NCBI GenBank assembly: GCA_035477215.1
Contig: DATIKU010000041.1
Coordinates: 1-64,000, forward strand
DNA from: Spirochaetota bacterium
Lineage (GTDB): Bacteria > Spirochaetota > UBA4802 > UBA5368
Reading direction: 5' to 3'
DNA length: 64,000 nucleotides
The notes under the pieces were generated by a model, which saw nothing but the letters and a program-made list of their open reading frames with translations, made no database searches and was not told the DNA's origin. Positions 1 to 8,041 of the stretch are shown here, piece by piece; the stretch's first letter is position 1; each line of letters opens with the position of its first letter. The position numbers were made by a program, and so were the translations under genes.

Positions 1-2
1 AA

Positions 3-494
3 TCATAACAGCTTCTCGATATCTCCGTCAATTTTTTCCGGTATTGTGGCAGGCGCGTATCTTTTCACCACTTTCCCCGCACGGTCCACAAGAAATTTAG
101 TGAAGTTCCACTTTATTTCCCGTGTGCCCAGGATTCCCGGGGCGCTGTTTTTGAGATGCTTGTAGAGGGGGTGAGCACCAGGCCCCTTTACCTCAATTTT
201 TGAGAACATGGGAAACGTTACGTTGAAATTCACCTGGCAGAAGCCCTGTATCTCATCGTCATTCCCCGGCTCCTGTTTCATGAACTGGTTTGAGGGGAAA
301 CCCAGTATTTCGAAACCACGTCCACGATATTTTTCATACAGTTTCTGAAGGCCTTCAAGCTGGGGAGTGAAACCACACTTGCTGGCGGTATTCACTATCA
401 GGAGTGCCTTCCCTCGGTAGTCAGCCATCGATCTGTTAAAACCCGTTATCGCCTTCACTTCGAAATCATATACGCTTTCGCCTGTCGTTTTCAT
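3..494 (-). CDS. Glutathione peroxidase family protein (Cys type)
   Basis: This 163-residue protein reduces hydroperoxides in the cytoplasm, probably with thioredoxin-like donors as is usual for bacterial Cys-type members. The peroxidatic cysteine is C40 in NTASKCGFT, where selenoproteins would carry Sec; the supporting residues are Q70 in GFPSNQF and W129/N130 in IKWNFTKFL. Length matches the family. The frame is open upstream, but I chose the ATG at 494 because it has a GGAGA ribosome-binding site and lies just after a strong promoter; a longer start would read through that promoter. The gene stands alone and is probably regulated through the palindrome at 508-543. Family assignment is firm; the physiological substrate is not visible. 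Confidence 0.93.
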   Translation of the reverse strand: MKTTGESVYDFEVKAITGFNRSMADYRGKALLIVNTASKCGFTPQLEGLQKLYEKYRGRGFEILGFPSNQFMKQEPGNDDEIQGFCQVNFNVTFPMFSKIEVKGPGAHPLYKHLKNSAPGILGTREIKWNFTKFLVDRAGKVVKRYAPATIPEKIDGDIEKLL

Positions 495-507
495 CAGAGT
501 TTCTCCC

Positions 508-543
508 GTGTAAAATAATATTGTATACAATATTATTTTACAC
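508..543. promoter_or_regulatory. 36-bp perfect palindrome, putative operator
   Basis: Positions 508-543 form an uninterrupted perfect palindrome centred between 525 and 526 with core TTGTATACAA. It overlaps the -10 box and start region of the peroxidase promoter. MarR/OhrR-type and GntR-type repressors use AT-rich palindromes of similar style, so a redox- or metabolite-sensing repressor is the natural guess. No matching regulator gene is adjacent. Confidence 0.6.
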
Positions 544-557
544 AATATAATTGTCAA
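530..557 (-). promoter_or_regulatory. Sigma-70-type promoter of the glutathione peroxidase gene
   Basis: Read on the minus strand, TTGACA (552-557) is followed by a 16-bp spacer and TAATAT (530-535), placing the transcription start near 523, about 30 bases before the start codon. The -10 box lies inside the 508-543 palindrome, so a bound regulator would block RNA polymerase. Confidence 0.75.
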
Positions 558-614
558 CAAGAATTCATTCCCCGGCGCAAAACGTGCGGTCCGCAGGGAG
601 GATGCACAAGGCCA

Positions 615-704
615 TTGCCTCGTCAGTTCGTAGTCGAAAACGGAACTGAAATTACATCGAGGACATTTCTTGAATGGACTGATAGAAACCATTCCCTTTC
701 TGCC
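615..704 (+). pseudogene. Remnant of IS3-family transposase OrfB
   Basis: About 30 codons starting with TTG at 615 read PRQFVVENGTEITSRTF and then LEWTDRN. This resembles the integrase core of IS3-family OrfB around the second catalytic aspartate, normally VVDNG-E-TS; here that Asp is Glu. No other part of the transposase and no terminal repeats are recognisable nearby, so this is a decayed fragment. The rest of 560-867 holds nothing else I can support. An independent piece of an IS3 OrfA lies at 9472. Confidence 0.5.
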
Positions 705-867
705 ATCGGTGGGGTTCCGGAAATGTGGTCACCACATGGTGGGAACATTGCCATTCGCTGCGCCCTGGCAAAACACGAACATTTTTTGAACGGTTTTCAG
801 CCCGGTTTTTGAAAAAAGCTTTATTTTTTTTCAGGGCCGGTTCAGATAAACAGTCATCACGTCTCTT

Positions 868-904
868 CACTTTCTATGAAAGTGGTGTTGTTTCATGTAC
901 AACA
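868..904. promoter_or_regulatory. Two tandem inverted repeats upstream of rubrerythrin
   Basis: CACTTTC-TAT-GAAAGTG (868-884) is a perfect 7+7 inverted repeat. It is followed after one base by TGTTGT-TTCATGT-ACAACA (886-904), a perfect 6+6 repeat. They lie 120-155 bases before the rubrerythrin start in an otherwise non-coding stretch and may be operators for a peroxide or metal regulator. Neither matches a consensus I can name. Confidence 0.35.
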
Positions 905-1023
905 TATTACCATCTTTTTATGGAAATTATTTTCCGGTTTCCGGCGACATATTTCCAGAAAAGACATACAAGAAAGGTTGATTTTGCATTCGCCGTATAT
1001 TCCAAGCCACCAGGAGTATAGGT

Positions 1024-1515
1024 ATGTCCGACATTAAAAACCTGCACCACCAGGCGTACACTGGTGAAGCAAAGGCGGCCATCAGGCTGAAGATCTACGC
1101 GGATAAAGCCGACCAGGAGGGTTATGCGCAGATAGCGAAACTTTTCCGCGTTATATCATTCTCCGAGGAGATCCATGCTTCGCGCTCCCTTAGAGCGCTC
1201 AGGGAAATCAAGGGCACCGAGGAAAACCTTGCTGCGAGCTTCGAATCTGAAACCAAGGTGGCAGGTCTCGCCTATGAAGGGTTTATAAAAGCCGCTATCG
1301 AGGCAGGAGACGCTGTTTCCGAGACCATCTTCAGTCAGAGTAAGGACGTGGAAGAAACCCATGCGAAGCTGTACCAGAAAGCAATGAACCATATGCTCGA
1401 CGAAAACGAAACGGACTATTACGTTTGCAAAGTCTGCGGGTATATCTCTGACTTCATCGAACCGGATGTCTGCCCTGTATGCAACGCGAAAAGAGAGCAA
1501 TTCGTTAAAATGTGA
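1024..1515 (+). CDS. rbr: Rubrerythrin
   Basis: This 163-residue cytoplasmic diiron protein reduces hydrogen peroxide, taking electrons through its own rubredoxin-like centre, and is typical of anaerobes and microaerophiles. The N-terminal four-helix ferritin-like domain (about residues 5-130) carries the Glu and EEIH/EETH motifs expected for the diiron site. The C-terminal domain has two CxxC pairs (CKVCGY and CPVCNA) for the single iron. The ATG at 1024 has AGGAG eight bases upstream. It is monocistronic and near the glutathione peroxidase gene, so two peroxide-detoxifying enzymes sit together. Tandem inverted repeats at 868-904 may control it. Confidence 0.95.
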   Translation: MSDIKNLHHQAYTGEAKAAIRLKIYADKADQEGYAQIAKLFRVISFSEEIHASRSLRALREIKGTEENLAASFESETKVAGLAYEGFIKAAIEAGDAVSETIFSQSKDVEETHAKLYQKAMNHMLDENETDYYVCKVCGYISDFIEPDVCPVCNAKREQFVKM

Positions 1516-1615
1516 AACAATACTTTTTACCGTGCCTGTAACAACGGTTCATACCGGGTTCTATTTTCTTCTTCGCAAGATCATTGCGGACTGTTTCCGG
1601 TATCGGGAAGTGATA

Positions 1616-1711
1616 TTAAACACGGCCCGCCGAGGCGGCGATTTTACGCAGGTCGGCCGCGTGGATGTATCCCTCGCGGGCGGCTTTTAGCAGTTCGTTT
1701 CGTATGTCCAT
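1616..1711 (-). CDS. 31-residue ORF coupled to the MoaD-like gene, possible truncated NuoE-type start
   Basis: The MoaD-like stop codon overlaps this ATG (TGATG), so the 31-residue frame is positioned for translational coupling. The peptide begins MDIRNELLKAAREGYIHAAD and ends at TAA. Its helical, GY-containing look resembles the extreme N-terminus of NuoE/HoxE-like subunits, which sometimes accompany aldehyde oxidoreductases, but this similarity is weak and by eye. Sequence after the stop shows no continuation in another frame that I recognise. It is either a genuine small protein of the AOR operon or the stub of a lost gene. Confidence 0.4.
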   Translation of the reverse strand: MDIRNELLKAAREGYIHAADLRKIAASAGRV

Positions 1712-1944
1712 CAGCCCCCCCCCACGGGCGGAAAGAGCGCGAGCGTCTCACCGTTGCCGAGCACGTGGTCCATCTCATGGTGCCGGTGGTTGACCAGGAT
1801 CAGCGATACCTCTTCCTCGGGAATTCCAAGAACGCGCACCACATCGGCGACCGATGCCCCGGATACCATGTTCATAGTCCTGATATCGAACCGCCCCTCG
1901 CGCAGCGTTGCGAAGAGTTTCACCGTAACAGTGATTTCATTCAT
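1711..1944 (-). CDS. MoaD/ThiS-like beta-grasp protein
   Basis: This 77-residue protein resembles MoaD, the small sulfur carrier used to build the dithiolene of molybdopterin and tungstopterin. Evidence is the size, the pattern VTVKLFATLREGRFD at the start, and a C-terminal GG (ends FPPVGGG), which is the residue pair activated by a MoeB-like enzyme. The ATG at 1944 is chosen over one five codons upstream because it gives the usual ATGA overlap with the 212-residue gene before it. It is the third gene of a leftward aldehyde oxidoreductase cluster. No MoeB or MoaE is present in the window, so it probably works with enzymes encoded elsewhere or is specific to this AOR. Confidence 0.8.
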   Translation of the reverse strand: MNEITVTVKLFATLREGRFDIRTMNMVSGASVADVVRVLGIPEEEVSLILVNHRHHEMDHVLGNGETLALFPPVGGG

Positions 1945-2579
1945 TTCTTTCGGGCCCATTTGCCGTGGATTTTTCCTCTCGCGTTTACGGTTTCAGTCAC
2001 GGCCGGCGACCCGACGATGAGCCGCACCTCATCACCGCGCTCCGGGAGCGCCACGGCCTGGGACAGACCGTCGCGGACAAGGTTTTCAAGCACCCTCCCG
2101 AGCGAATCGGCGCGCACGACGACCCCTGCCTGAAGCAGCGAGGGCCCGATCTCGTCGAGAATCATGTTGAAAAGTTTGAGTCGTATCCTGCCCCTGTGCA
2201 AAGCCGGCCGGTTTTCGTCGGCGCGGTGGGTTATGGTGGTGCGCATCGCCGCGTAATATCCGCCGCGCCGCATCGTCGCGCCCACCAGACCCGGCATGGC
2301 CGCCGAGAGGGCGAGCACCGATCCATCGCCGATTATCGACATGTCCAGATCGTCCACGGGTTTGCCGTTCAGGAAGATGGTGCTGATTCGCTCCTCCACA
2401 TACCGTTCGTCGATCCCCAGCGACGCGCACAGGAACTCGCGGACGCTGATCCCCGTGTCGGTTTCAACCGCCACTCCCTCCTGGAAAAGTGGATGGAAAC
2501 GGGAAAGCTCATTCGTATCGATGGAGATGCATATGGCTTTTTCTTCCGCTCCACGCGCTTTCGTATTCTTCCTGTTCAT
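1941..2579 (-). CDS. Uncharacterised AOR-associated protein, possible beta-grasp domain
   Basis: I do not recognise a characterised family for this 212-residue protein. It lies between an aldehyde oxidoreductase and a MoaD-like gene and overlaps the latter by four bases, so a role with the pterin cofactor or the oxidoreductase is likely. Residues about 30-100 have the alternating hydrophobic pattern of a ubiquitin/ThiS-like beta-grasp fold (GISVREFL, then STIFLNGKPVDDLD, then GDGSVLALSAAMPGLVGA) but lack a terminal Gly-Gly. The second half is helical and charged. No signal peptide or membrane segment is seen. A hairpin terminator separates it from AOR, so it depends on read-through or its own promoter. 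Confidence 0.6.
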   Translation of the reverse strand: MNRKNTKARGAEEKAICISIDTNELSRFHPLFQEGVAVETDTGISVREFLCASLGIDERYVEERISTIFLNGKPVDDLDMSIIGDGSVLALSAAMPGLVGATMRRGGYYAAMRTTITHRADENRPALHRGRIRLKLFNMILDEIGPSLLQAGVVVRADSLGRVLENLVRDGLSQAVALPERGDEVRLIVGSPAVTETVNARGKIHGKWARKK

Positions 2580-2667
2580 CCCACCCGGACCTCCCAGCCG
2601 GCTTAAAGTACGACCCGAAAACGGCCCGTCCCCGGAATATTTTTTAATTCAACGGTCCCCTTTATAA

Positions 2668-2702
2668 AAAAAGGGAGAGGCCCCCGCGACCCCTCCCCTT
2701 CC
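2668..2702 (-). terminator. Rho-independent-type terminator after aldehyde oxidoreductase
   Basis: On the minus strand an AAGGGGAGG stem arm pairs with CCTCTCCCTT (one bulge) around a GC-rich loop, and is followed by a run of T. It begins just after the AOR stop codon and lies before the 212-residue gene, so it may attenuate rather than fully end transcription. Confidence 0.6.
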
Positions 2703-2715
2703 GGTTCTTGCCACT

Positions 2716-4452
2716 TTACCAGTTGAAGACCCGGTCCAGCTCCTCGTCCTTCATTGTCCAGGTGAGGTTATGCGGCGGCAGCTTCTCGGTGGAGAAGAAG
2801 CGCGGCAGGCGGTCGTGCCCGGCGGTGAACCCCGCCTTCGCGTTGAAGTCGCGCTCCATCGAGAGGATATTCTTGCCGAGCGCGGTGACATCGTCCCCGG
2901 TAAGCGAAAGTCCGTAGAATGCGTTGATCATGTCCACCAGGGCCTGGAAGGTTTCGGGCTGGTCGAGCACCGCGAAGGCGATGAAAAGGCACATCCCCGT
3001 TGAATCGATCGCCGCCGTGGCGATCTGCAGGTTTCGCGAGAGCTCCACCTGTCCTTCCGGCTTCAGCGGATCGACGAACCCGCCGACTTTGAGGATGTTG
3101 GTGGCCACGGCATAACCGGCCGTGTGGTCGGCGCCCATGGTGCTGGTGGCGTAGGTCACACCGATTCCCTGCACCGTGCGCGGGTCGTAGGCCGGCATCG
3201 CCTGGCCCTTGACGACCGGTATGCGCTCCACGCCAAAGGCCTTGCCCGTCACCTCCGCGCCGCTTCCGAGGATACGGCCGAGCGGTGTGCCTTTTCCGAC
3301 CTCCTCCACCAGTTTCAGCGCGCCCTCTCCGTCGCCGAAGGGTATGAGCCCCGCCTCCATGGCGACGCCGATTGCCACGCCCATCTCGATGGTGTCGACC
3401 CCGAAGTTATCGTCCATAAAATCGAGCCTTGCGATGGTATCGGGATCGCAGATGCCGCAGTTGCCGCCATGTGCCCATACGGTCTCGTACTCGGGCTGCT
3501 TGGAGATGAAGTTGCCGTCCTTGTCGACATAGGTCCCCGAACACTGGATGACGCAGCCGGTGTGGCACCCTTGAGTCGCCTTTCCTCCGCGTTTGGTCTC
3601 GATCTCGGCGAAGGTCTCGCCGCTTATCTTGGCCCCGTCCTTATACGTGCCTTCCTTGAAGTTGTAGGTGGGATATCCCCCCGCCTCGCAAAGTATGTTA
3701 GTGAGGACGTTCGTCCCGAACTTCGGCAGGGCCTGCCCTGTCACCGCGTGCGAGCGCAGCCCCTCGGTAAACTTCCTGTTGGCTTCCTTGAATTTTTCCG
3801 CGTCCTTCGGCTGGCGTATTTTGGTGTCGGCGGTGTCGATCACGATGACCTTCACGCCCTTGGCGCCCATCACTGCGCCGACGCCCCCGCGGCCCGCGTG
3901 CCTGCTCGGGCGTGTCTCCATGTCGGTGACCGCCACGGACGCCGAACCGAGCTTCATCTCCCCGGCCGGTCCGATGGAGATGCAGACGATCTTCTCGCCG
4001 AACTCGGCCTTCATTTTATTTACGAGATCGTAGTTGGGAAGCATCTTGAGGCCGTTGTCCACCGAGACCTTAACGCCCTTGCTGCTGATATGGATCTTAT
4101 ACAGGTCGTCCGTGGGGGGCTTCCCTTCCAGTATCACGGCGGCATAACCAAGACGGGCGAGCGCGATTCCGCCCTGCCCCCCCGAGTTCGCTTCCTTAAT
4201 GGTACCGGTAAGAGGACTTTTACATCCAACCGAAAGGCGTCCGGAGATAACCGCCGCCGAACCGGTGAGCATGCCCGGCGCGATAACCAGCTTGTTCTCC
4301 GCCCCCAATGCATGGCACAGGGGAGGCACTTCCTTCGATACCACGGACGAGGTCATCGCCCGCCCGCCGAGGCCCGCGTAATCGCCAAGGGGCCCTTCGC
4401 TGACTTTAGGCCCTCCCTTGGCTCCCATGTCGATCCTGAGAATCTTGTCCAT
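2716..4452 (-). CDS. Tungsten/molybdenum aldehyde ferredoxin oxidoreductase family protein
   Basis: This 578-residue enzyme belongs to the AOR family, which uses a bis-pyranopterin tungsten (or molybdenum) site and one 4Fe-4S cluster to interconvert aldehydes or other substrates with acids, passing electrons to ferredoxin. The N-terminal pterin-binding domain begins MDKILRIDMG. A cluster-binding stretch GCHTGCVIQC is present, spaced CxxxCxxxC rather than the CxxCxxxC of archaeal AOR, and a fourth Cys lies near the C-terminus (STGMCLF). I chose the ATG at 4452 because GGAGGGAG stands eight bases before it; the frame is open upstream but that part is not AOR-like. The divergent radical SAM gene and the MoaD-like gene strengthen the call. 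The substrate cannot be read from sequence. Confidence 0.9.
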   Translation of the reverse strand: MDKILRIDMGAKGGPKVSEGPLGDYAGLGGRAMTSSVVSKEVPPLCHALGAENKLVIAPGMLTGSAAVISGRLSVGCKSPLTGTIKEANSGGQGGIALARLGYAAVILEGKPPTDDLYKIHISSKGVKVSVDNGLKMLPNYDLVNKMKAEFGEKIVCISIGPAGEMKLGSASVAVTDMETRPSRHAGRGGVGAVMGAKGVKVIVIDTADTKIRQPKDAEKFKEANRKFTEGLRSHAVTGQALPKFGTNVLTNILCEAGGYPTYNFKEGTYKDGAKISGETFAEIETKRGGKATQGCHTGCVIQCSGTYVDKDGNFISKQPEYETVWAHGGNCGICDPDTIARLDFMDDNFGVDTIEMGVAIGVAMEAGLIPFGDGEGALKLVEEVGKGTPLGRILGSGAEVTGKAFGVERIPVVKGQAMPAYDPRTVQGIGVTYATSTMGADHTAGYAVATNILKVGGFVDPLKPEGQVELSRNLQIATAAIDSTGMCLFIAFAVLDQPETFQALVDMINAFYGLSLTGDDVTALGKNILSMERDFNAKAGFTAGHDRLPRFFSTEKLPPHNLTWTMKDEELDRVFNW

Positions 4453-4945
4453 TGGCTCCCTCCTGAATTGGTTTTGTGCGGCGGGTTTCTGGCGAATGAT
4501 CCGACGAACCGCCTCCCTCCCGCTCGAGGGAGCGCTCGAGACCGCCATACATCCCGCGGGACCGTCCGCCCTTGGTGAAGGGTGCGATGGAAATAGATGG
4601 GGACAAATCCCTCGTATCGCTCGAAAAGACGCGAGGGATGCGCACGCTTGATCGAATGCAGTATTGCCATCGAATTGGTCATTAGTCAAATACTTTTAAC
4701 TCAATAATTCCCGATAATTATTTTTGAAATATCAAAATGCGTTCTATATACTGGATATATTGCATCTCCCGGATATATTGGATTTTCCCCGCCTGCGGCG
4801 GGGGAAAACCGGCTTTATATCCAGCCAAGCAACAACTCTACCGTAAGCGGTTCGGTATTCCCGGCGCATGGACGTTTCCGCCCGCATCAGGCGATGGCCA
4901 TGACCGGTAAAACCAACAGGGGGAAGCGAATACCACGGAGGAATC
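4453..4945. other. Divergent intergenic region between AOR and its maturase
   Basis: This 493-base region separates two divergent genes and must hold both promoters. Its middle (about 4680-4790) is clearly more AT-rich than the surroundings. It contains the first copy of a dispersed hairpin repeat at 4787-4840. No gene is supported, although long frames cross it on both strands. Confidence 0.6.
4787..4840. repeat. Dispersed hairpin repeat, copy 1
   Basis: The 54-base unit starts with a hairpin, CCCCGCC-TGC-GGCGGGG, and continues into ACCGGCTT and ends ACTCTA. A second copy of equal length is at 25704-25757 with the same hairpin and end and about three quarters identity overall. Both are intergenic, as expected of REP-like elements. 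Confidence 0.6.
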
Positions 4946-6253
4946 GTGCTGACGCGTCCGAATCCGGCACTGAAAGAACACCCCTCGAAGCTCTTCGTCG
5001 AGATTACGACCAGGTGCAACCTGCGCTGTGCGATGTGTGTGAAGCAGAGCGGCGCCGCGTGCCTTCCTGAAGGCGACCTCTCGCGCGCGCACTTCGCCTC
5101 GCTCGAGGAGTGCATGGGGGGCCTCGATGCGCTGGTGCTTAACGGTATCGGCGAGCCGTTGCTCCATCCGGACCTCGAATACTTCATCGGCCGCGCCGGG
5201 TCGCTCATGCCGGCACACTCGTGGGTGGGATTTCAAACCAACGGATTTCTTCTGGACCAGCGGCGCGCCGATTCGATTATGGGAGCGGGCGCGCGACGCG
5301 TCTGCGTTTCGGTCGACGCCGTGTCCGCAAAGACCTTCAGCGCCGTGCGCGGCGTCGGCGACCCTTCCGTCGTCGGGAGTGCGCTCGCGGCGCTTGCAAG
5401 GGCCGCGGGCGAACAGGGGCGCGGCGACTTTATGCCGGGAATCGAGTTCGTGGCGATGCGCGAAAACATCGTAGAGCTTCCCGCGGTGATGGAGTGGGGG
5501 GCGCGCCTGGGCATACGCTTCGCCATCATCACCCAGCTTCTGCCGTACCAGCCCGCGATGCTTTCCGGAACCGCATACGACACCAGCACCGACGCGGCAC
5601 TCGTGTTTTACGAAAAATGGCGGCATCAGGCGCTCGCCGAAAAGATCGACATCTCCCGCTATTTCAACGTGTTCATGAAATTCATCCGCGATGATTCCGA
5701 GGAGCGGATCGTACGGCACGTAGACGCGATGGTCGCCGACGCCGCCGCCCACGGGATATCCCTCAACCTCAACTCCCTCATGGCGCGGGACGAAGCGATG
5801 CTCACCGGTGTGCAAAAGGCGCTGGAGCAGGCCGAACGCATCGCCCGCGAGAACGGCATCGAGCTCACGCTTCCCGGCACGGTGCCGAAAAGCGTTCGCC
5901 GCTGCGACTTCGTTGAAGAGGGCTCCGTTTTCGTATCCTGGGACGGAAAGGTCCACCCCTGCCATTTCCTCTGGCACCGCTTCCAGTGCTACCTGGGCGG
6001 TGTTGAGAACAACATTAAGCCGATGGTTTTCGGCGACCTGGGCCGCGATGGCATCCTCGCCATATGGAACGCGGCGGAATTCCGCACATTCAGGGAAAAC
6101 GTCATCCGCTACAATTTCCCCTTCTGCTACGACTGCAGCCTTGCGCTGTGCGACCTTGTCCAGACCGAAGACTTCGAACAGGACTGTTACATCACCGGAG
6201 TCCCGTGCGCCTCCTGCCTGTGGTGCACGGGCCTCTTCCACTGCCTGCGGTGA
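4946..6253 (+). CDS. Radical SAM/SPASM protein, probable tungsten-AOR cofactor maturase
   Basis: This 435-residue protein has the radical SAM cluster motif TRCNLRCAMC (CxxxCxxC) near residue 25 and a cysteine-rich C-terminal SPASM-type region (a HPC motif followed by clusters of Cys ending in CASCLWCTGLFHC) for auxiliary iron-sulfur clusters. Radical SAM/SPASM proteins encoded beside AOR genes are described as maturases of the tungsten cofactor oxidoreductase, and here it is divergent from AOR by about 490 bases. Translation appears to start at GTG 4946, preceded by GGAGGAA. The modification it performs is not known to me. Assignment to the maturase role rests on domain type plus neighbourhood. 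Confidence 0.82.
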   Translation: MLTRPNPALKEHPSKLFVEITTRCNLRCAMCVKQSGAACLPEGDLSRAHFASLEECMGGLDALVLNGIGEPLLHPDLEYFIGRAGSLMPAHSWVGFQTNGFLLDQRRADSIMGAGARRVCVSVDAVSAKTFSAVRGVGDPSVVGSALAALARAAGEQGRGDFMPGIEFVAMRENIVELPAVMEWGARLGIRFAIITQLLPYQPAMLSGTAYDTSTDAALVFYEKWRHQALAEKIDISRYFNVFMKFIRDDSEERIVRHVDAMVADAAAHGISLNLNSLMARDEAMLTGVQKALEQAERIARENGIELTLPGTVPKSVRRCDFVEEGSVFVSWDGKVHPCHFLWHRFQCYLGGVENNIKPMVFGDLGRDGILAIWNAAEFRTFRENVIRYNFPFCYDCSLALCDLVQTEDFEQDCYITGVPCASCLWCTGLFHCLR

Positions 6254-6443
6254 GGGCGGCCCCGGATACGGCCTTCCACCGCTCGTGTTTACTTTACCTC
6301 CGGCTATCGGTATATCTAATTGTCAGCATTGATCGGACGGGCATTCCGTGAATTTCGATGCATCCGTCCGGCGAAGGCGGGGGTCGGCGATATTCATCAG
6401 GCATGTGCCGCAGCTTGCGATAATCAAAGCGGGCGGTGTCATC

Positions 6444-6500
6444 ATGGAAAAGCTCGAATCGAAACACTGCACTCCCTGCAGGGCCGGTGCGCCATACAAA
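6444..6500 (+). pseudogene. N-terminal stub of pterin-4a-carbinolamine dehydratase
   Basis: The ATG at 6444 opens a frame MEKLESKHCTPCRAGAPY, closely resembling the conserved N-terminus of PCD/DcoH (the KKCVPCEGG type). After about 17 codons the resemblance ends and the frame runs on into the DUF362 gene. It appears to be the left-over start of a deleted gene. The remainder of 6254-6599 shows nothing else I can support. Confidence 0.45.
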
Positions 6501-6599
6501 AGAAATCCCGCCAATTACAATTTTTTTCTGGTTTTTAACGACGACGCCGCTATATGCTGTCGCAATCAGATAAAGATAAAAATTCGCGGGGAAACCGAT

Positions 6600-8036
6600 A
6601 TGAAAGCCACCGTCATCGTCAAAAAGCTCGACACACCGCACCAGAGGGAGCCCTTCACGCGCTTCATGCCGCTGGGTGACGGAATGCCGGGCGCGGTCCG
6701 CGACGCTGTCGGGAGTATTTTCGACGAGCTCGGCGGAGCCTCTCTCCTTAAAGAGAGCCGCGAGGTGTACATCAAGCCCAACGCCGTCGATGCCAAGCCC
6801 TACAGCCACACCAGGGTCGAGGTGCTTCGCGAGATCATATCCTACTGGAAACGCGCCGGCGCTAAAAAGATATACCTCTTCGAAAACGCCACGCAGGCGA
6901 ACTTCACCCGGCTGGTCTACCGCGCCGCGGGCTACACCCGCCTCTGCCGCGAGACCGGCACCGTGCCCGTGTTCCTCGACGAGGAGAGGGGCCACGCGCT
7001 CTCCTTCACCGGCCGCACACCGGCCTCCGCCGCCAATCCGGACGGCTACGACCTCACCTCGTTCCTTATGCCCGACACCGTCATGAAGCTCATTCGCGAG
7101 CGCGAAAGGCACCTCTACATCAACGTGCCGAAGCTCAAGACCCACTCCATGGGCGTGGTGACGCTCGGCGTTAAAAACCAGTGGGGCTTCCCTATGCAGC
7201 GCAGCCGCGGCTATGACCACAACTACAACCTGCCGCACAAACTCGTCGACATACTCGGCTACATCCGGCCCGATGTCACGCTCATCGAGGGGGTGGAGGG
7301 CACGATCCACGGCCACTACTTCGCCACGGCGCTCGCCGACCGTCAGGTCAAGCCATTTTGCGTCATGTTGGCGAGCACCAATGTCGTCGCCGCCGACATA
7401 GTGGGCGCTCGCGTCTTCGGCCTTGGCATAAAGGATGTGCCGCACCTCGCGCTCGCGATTGAGCGCGGCCTCTCGAACGGCGTAAAGAGCGAGCGTGATA
7501 TTTCCCTTAGCGGCGACCTTAAAAGCCTGAAGAACATCGACCTCATCGGCGACATGCCGGCCTCCGGGCACTATCCCTGGGACCTCTATCCGCTCTTTCC
7601 GGACGACGTGCGCATTGTGAAGGGAACGAAGCTCGCCTGCCGCGAGGGCTGCGTCAACAATCCGCTCTGCGCCATGCAGACGATGTACCTCGACACCGCG
7701 GGCAAAGGAGGCTGGACTCTCCTGATGGGAAAGGGACACGACGAGGCTACGATCGGCTCCATCAGCGGGCGGGTGCTCGTCGCCGGGCACTGCGCCGTCG
7801 GGGAGGTTTCCGAACGGCTCATCCGCCGGCTCGGCCGGAAAAATGTCTACCTGAGCGGCGAGTGCAACGACCTCTCGGCCACCGCCGAGGCACTGTTTCA
7901 TTTAATGAAGGTCAACCCGGCAACGTACGTGCCTGTGAATCCGCTCGTCACGTTTTTCGAGTACCTCACCGCGCGTCTGAAGGGCTCGACCTCGCGCGTA
8001 CCGCATCCGTTTTCGCATGTGCTGAAGCGGGTATGA
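6600..8036 (+). CDS. DUF362 domain protein
   Basis: This 478-residue protein belongs to the DUF362 family, cytoplasmic proteins of unknown function often fused to or encoded near ferredoxin-type redox enzymes. Family features visible are an early VYIKPNAV stretch, an internal NVPKLKTHSM motif followed by GVKNQWG, and a later GVKSERDI region. Cysteines occur as CREGCVNNPLC and in GHCAVGE and SGEC, which could hold a metal or iron-sulfur centre. The ATG at 6600 follows GGGGA; the frame extends upstream into a decayed PCD start, which I leave out. It follows the radical SAM maturase on the same strand with a 346-base gap, so a link with the AOR cluster is plausible but unproven. Confidence 0.8.
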   Translation: MKATVIVKKLDTPHQREPFTRFMPLGDGMPGAVRDAVGSIFDELGGASLLKESREVYIKPNAVDAKPYSHTRVEVLREIISYWKRAGAKKIYLFENATQANFTRLVYRAAGYTRLCRETGTVPVFLDEERGHALSFTGRTPASAANPDGYDLTSFLMPDTVMKLIRERERHLYINVPKLKTHSMGVVTLGVKNQWGFPMQRSRGYDHNYNLPHKLVDILGYIRPDVTLIEGVEGTIHGHYFATALADRQVKPFCVMLASTNVVAADIVGARVFGLGIKDVPHLALAIERGLSNGVKSERDISLSGDLKSLKNIDLIGDMPASGHYPWDLYPLFPDDVRIVKGTKLACREGCVNNPLCAMQTMYLDTAGKGGWTLLMGKGHDEATIGSISGRVLVAGHCAVGEVSERLIRRLGRKNVYLSGECNDLSATAEALFHLMKVNPATYVPVNPLVTFFEYLTARLKGSTSRVPHPFSHVLKRV

Positions 8037-8041
8037 GGGGG

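Noticed and set aside
3-494. Selenocysteine in the glutathione peroxidase
   Set aside because: The catalytic codon encodes cysteine and there is no in-frame TGA at that position.
725-1021. 98-codon frame before rubrerythrin
   Set aside because: It spans the inverted repeats, has no protein-like pattern and no ribosome-binding site.
3124-4578. Long open frame antisense to the AOR gene
   Set aside because: High GC makes antisense frames open; the protein has no recognisable pattern and AOR on the other strand is certain.
6294-7901. 535-codon frame antisense to the DUF362 gene
   Set aside because: It is a codon-position shadow with no ribosome-binding site or family pattern.
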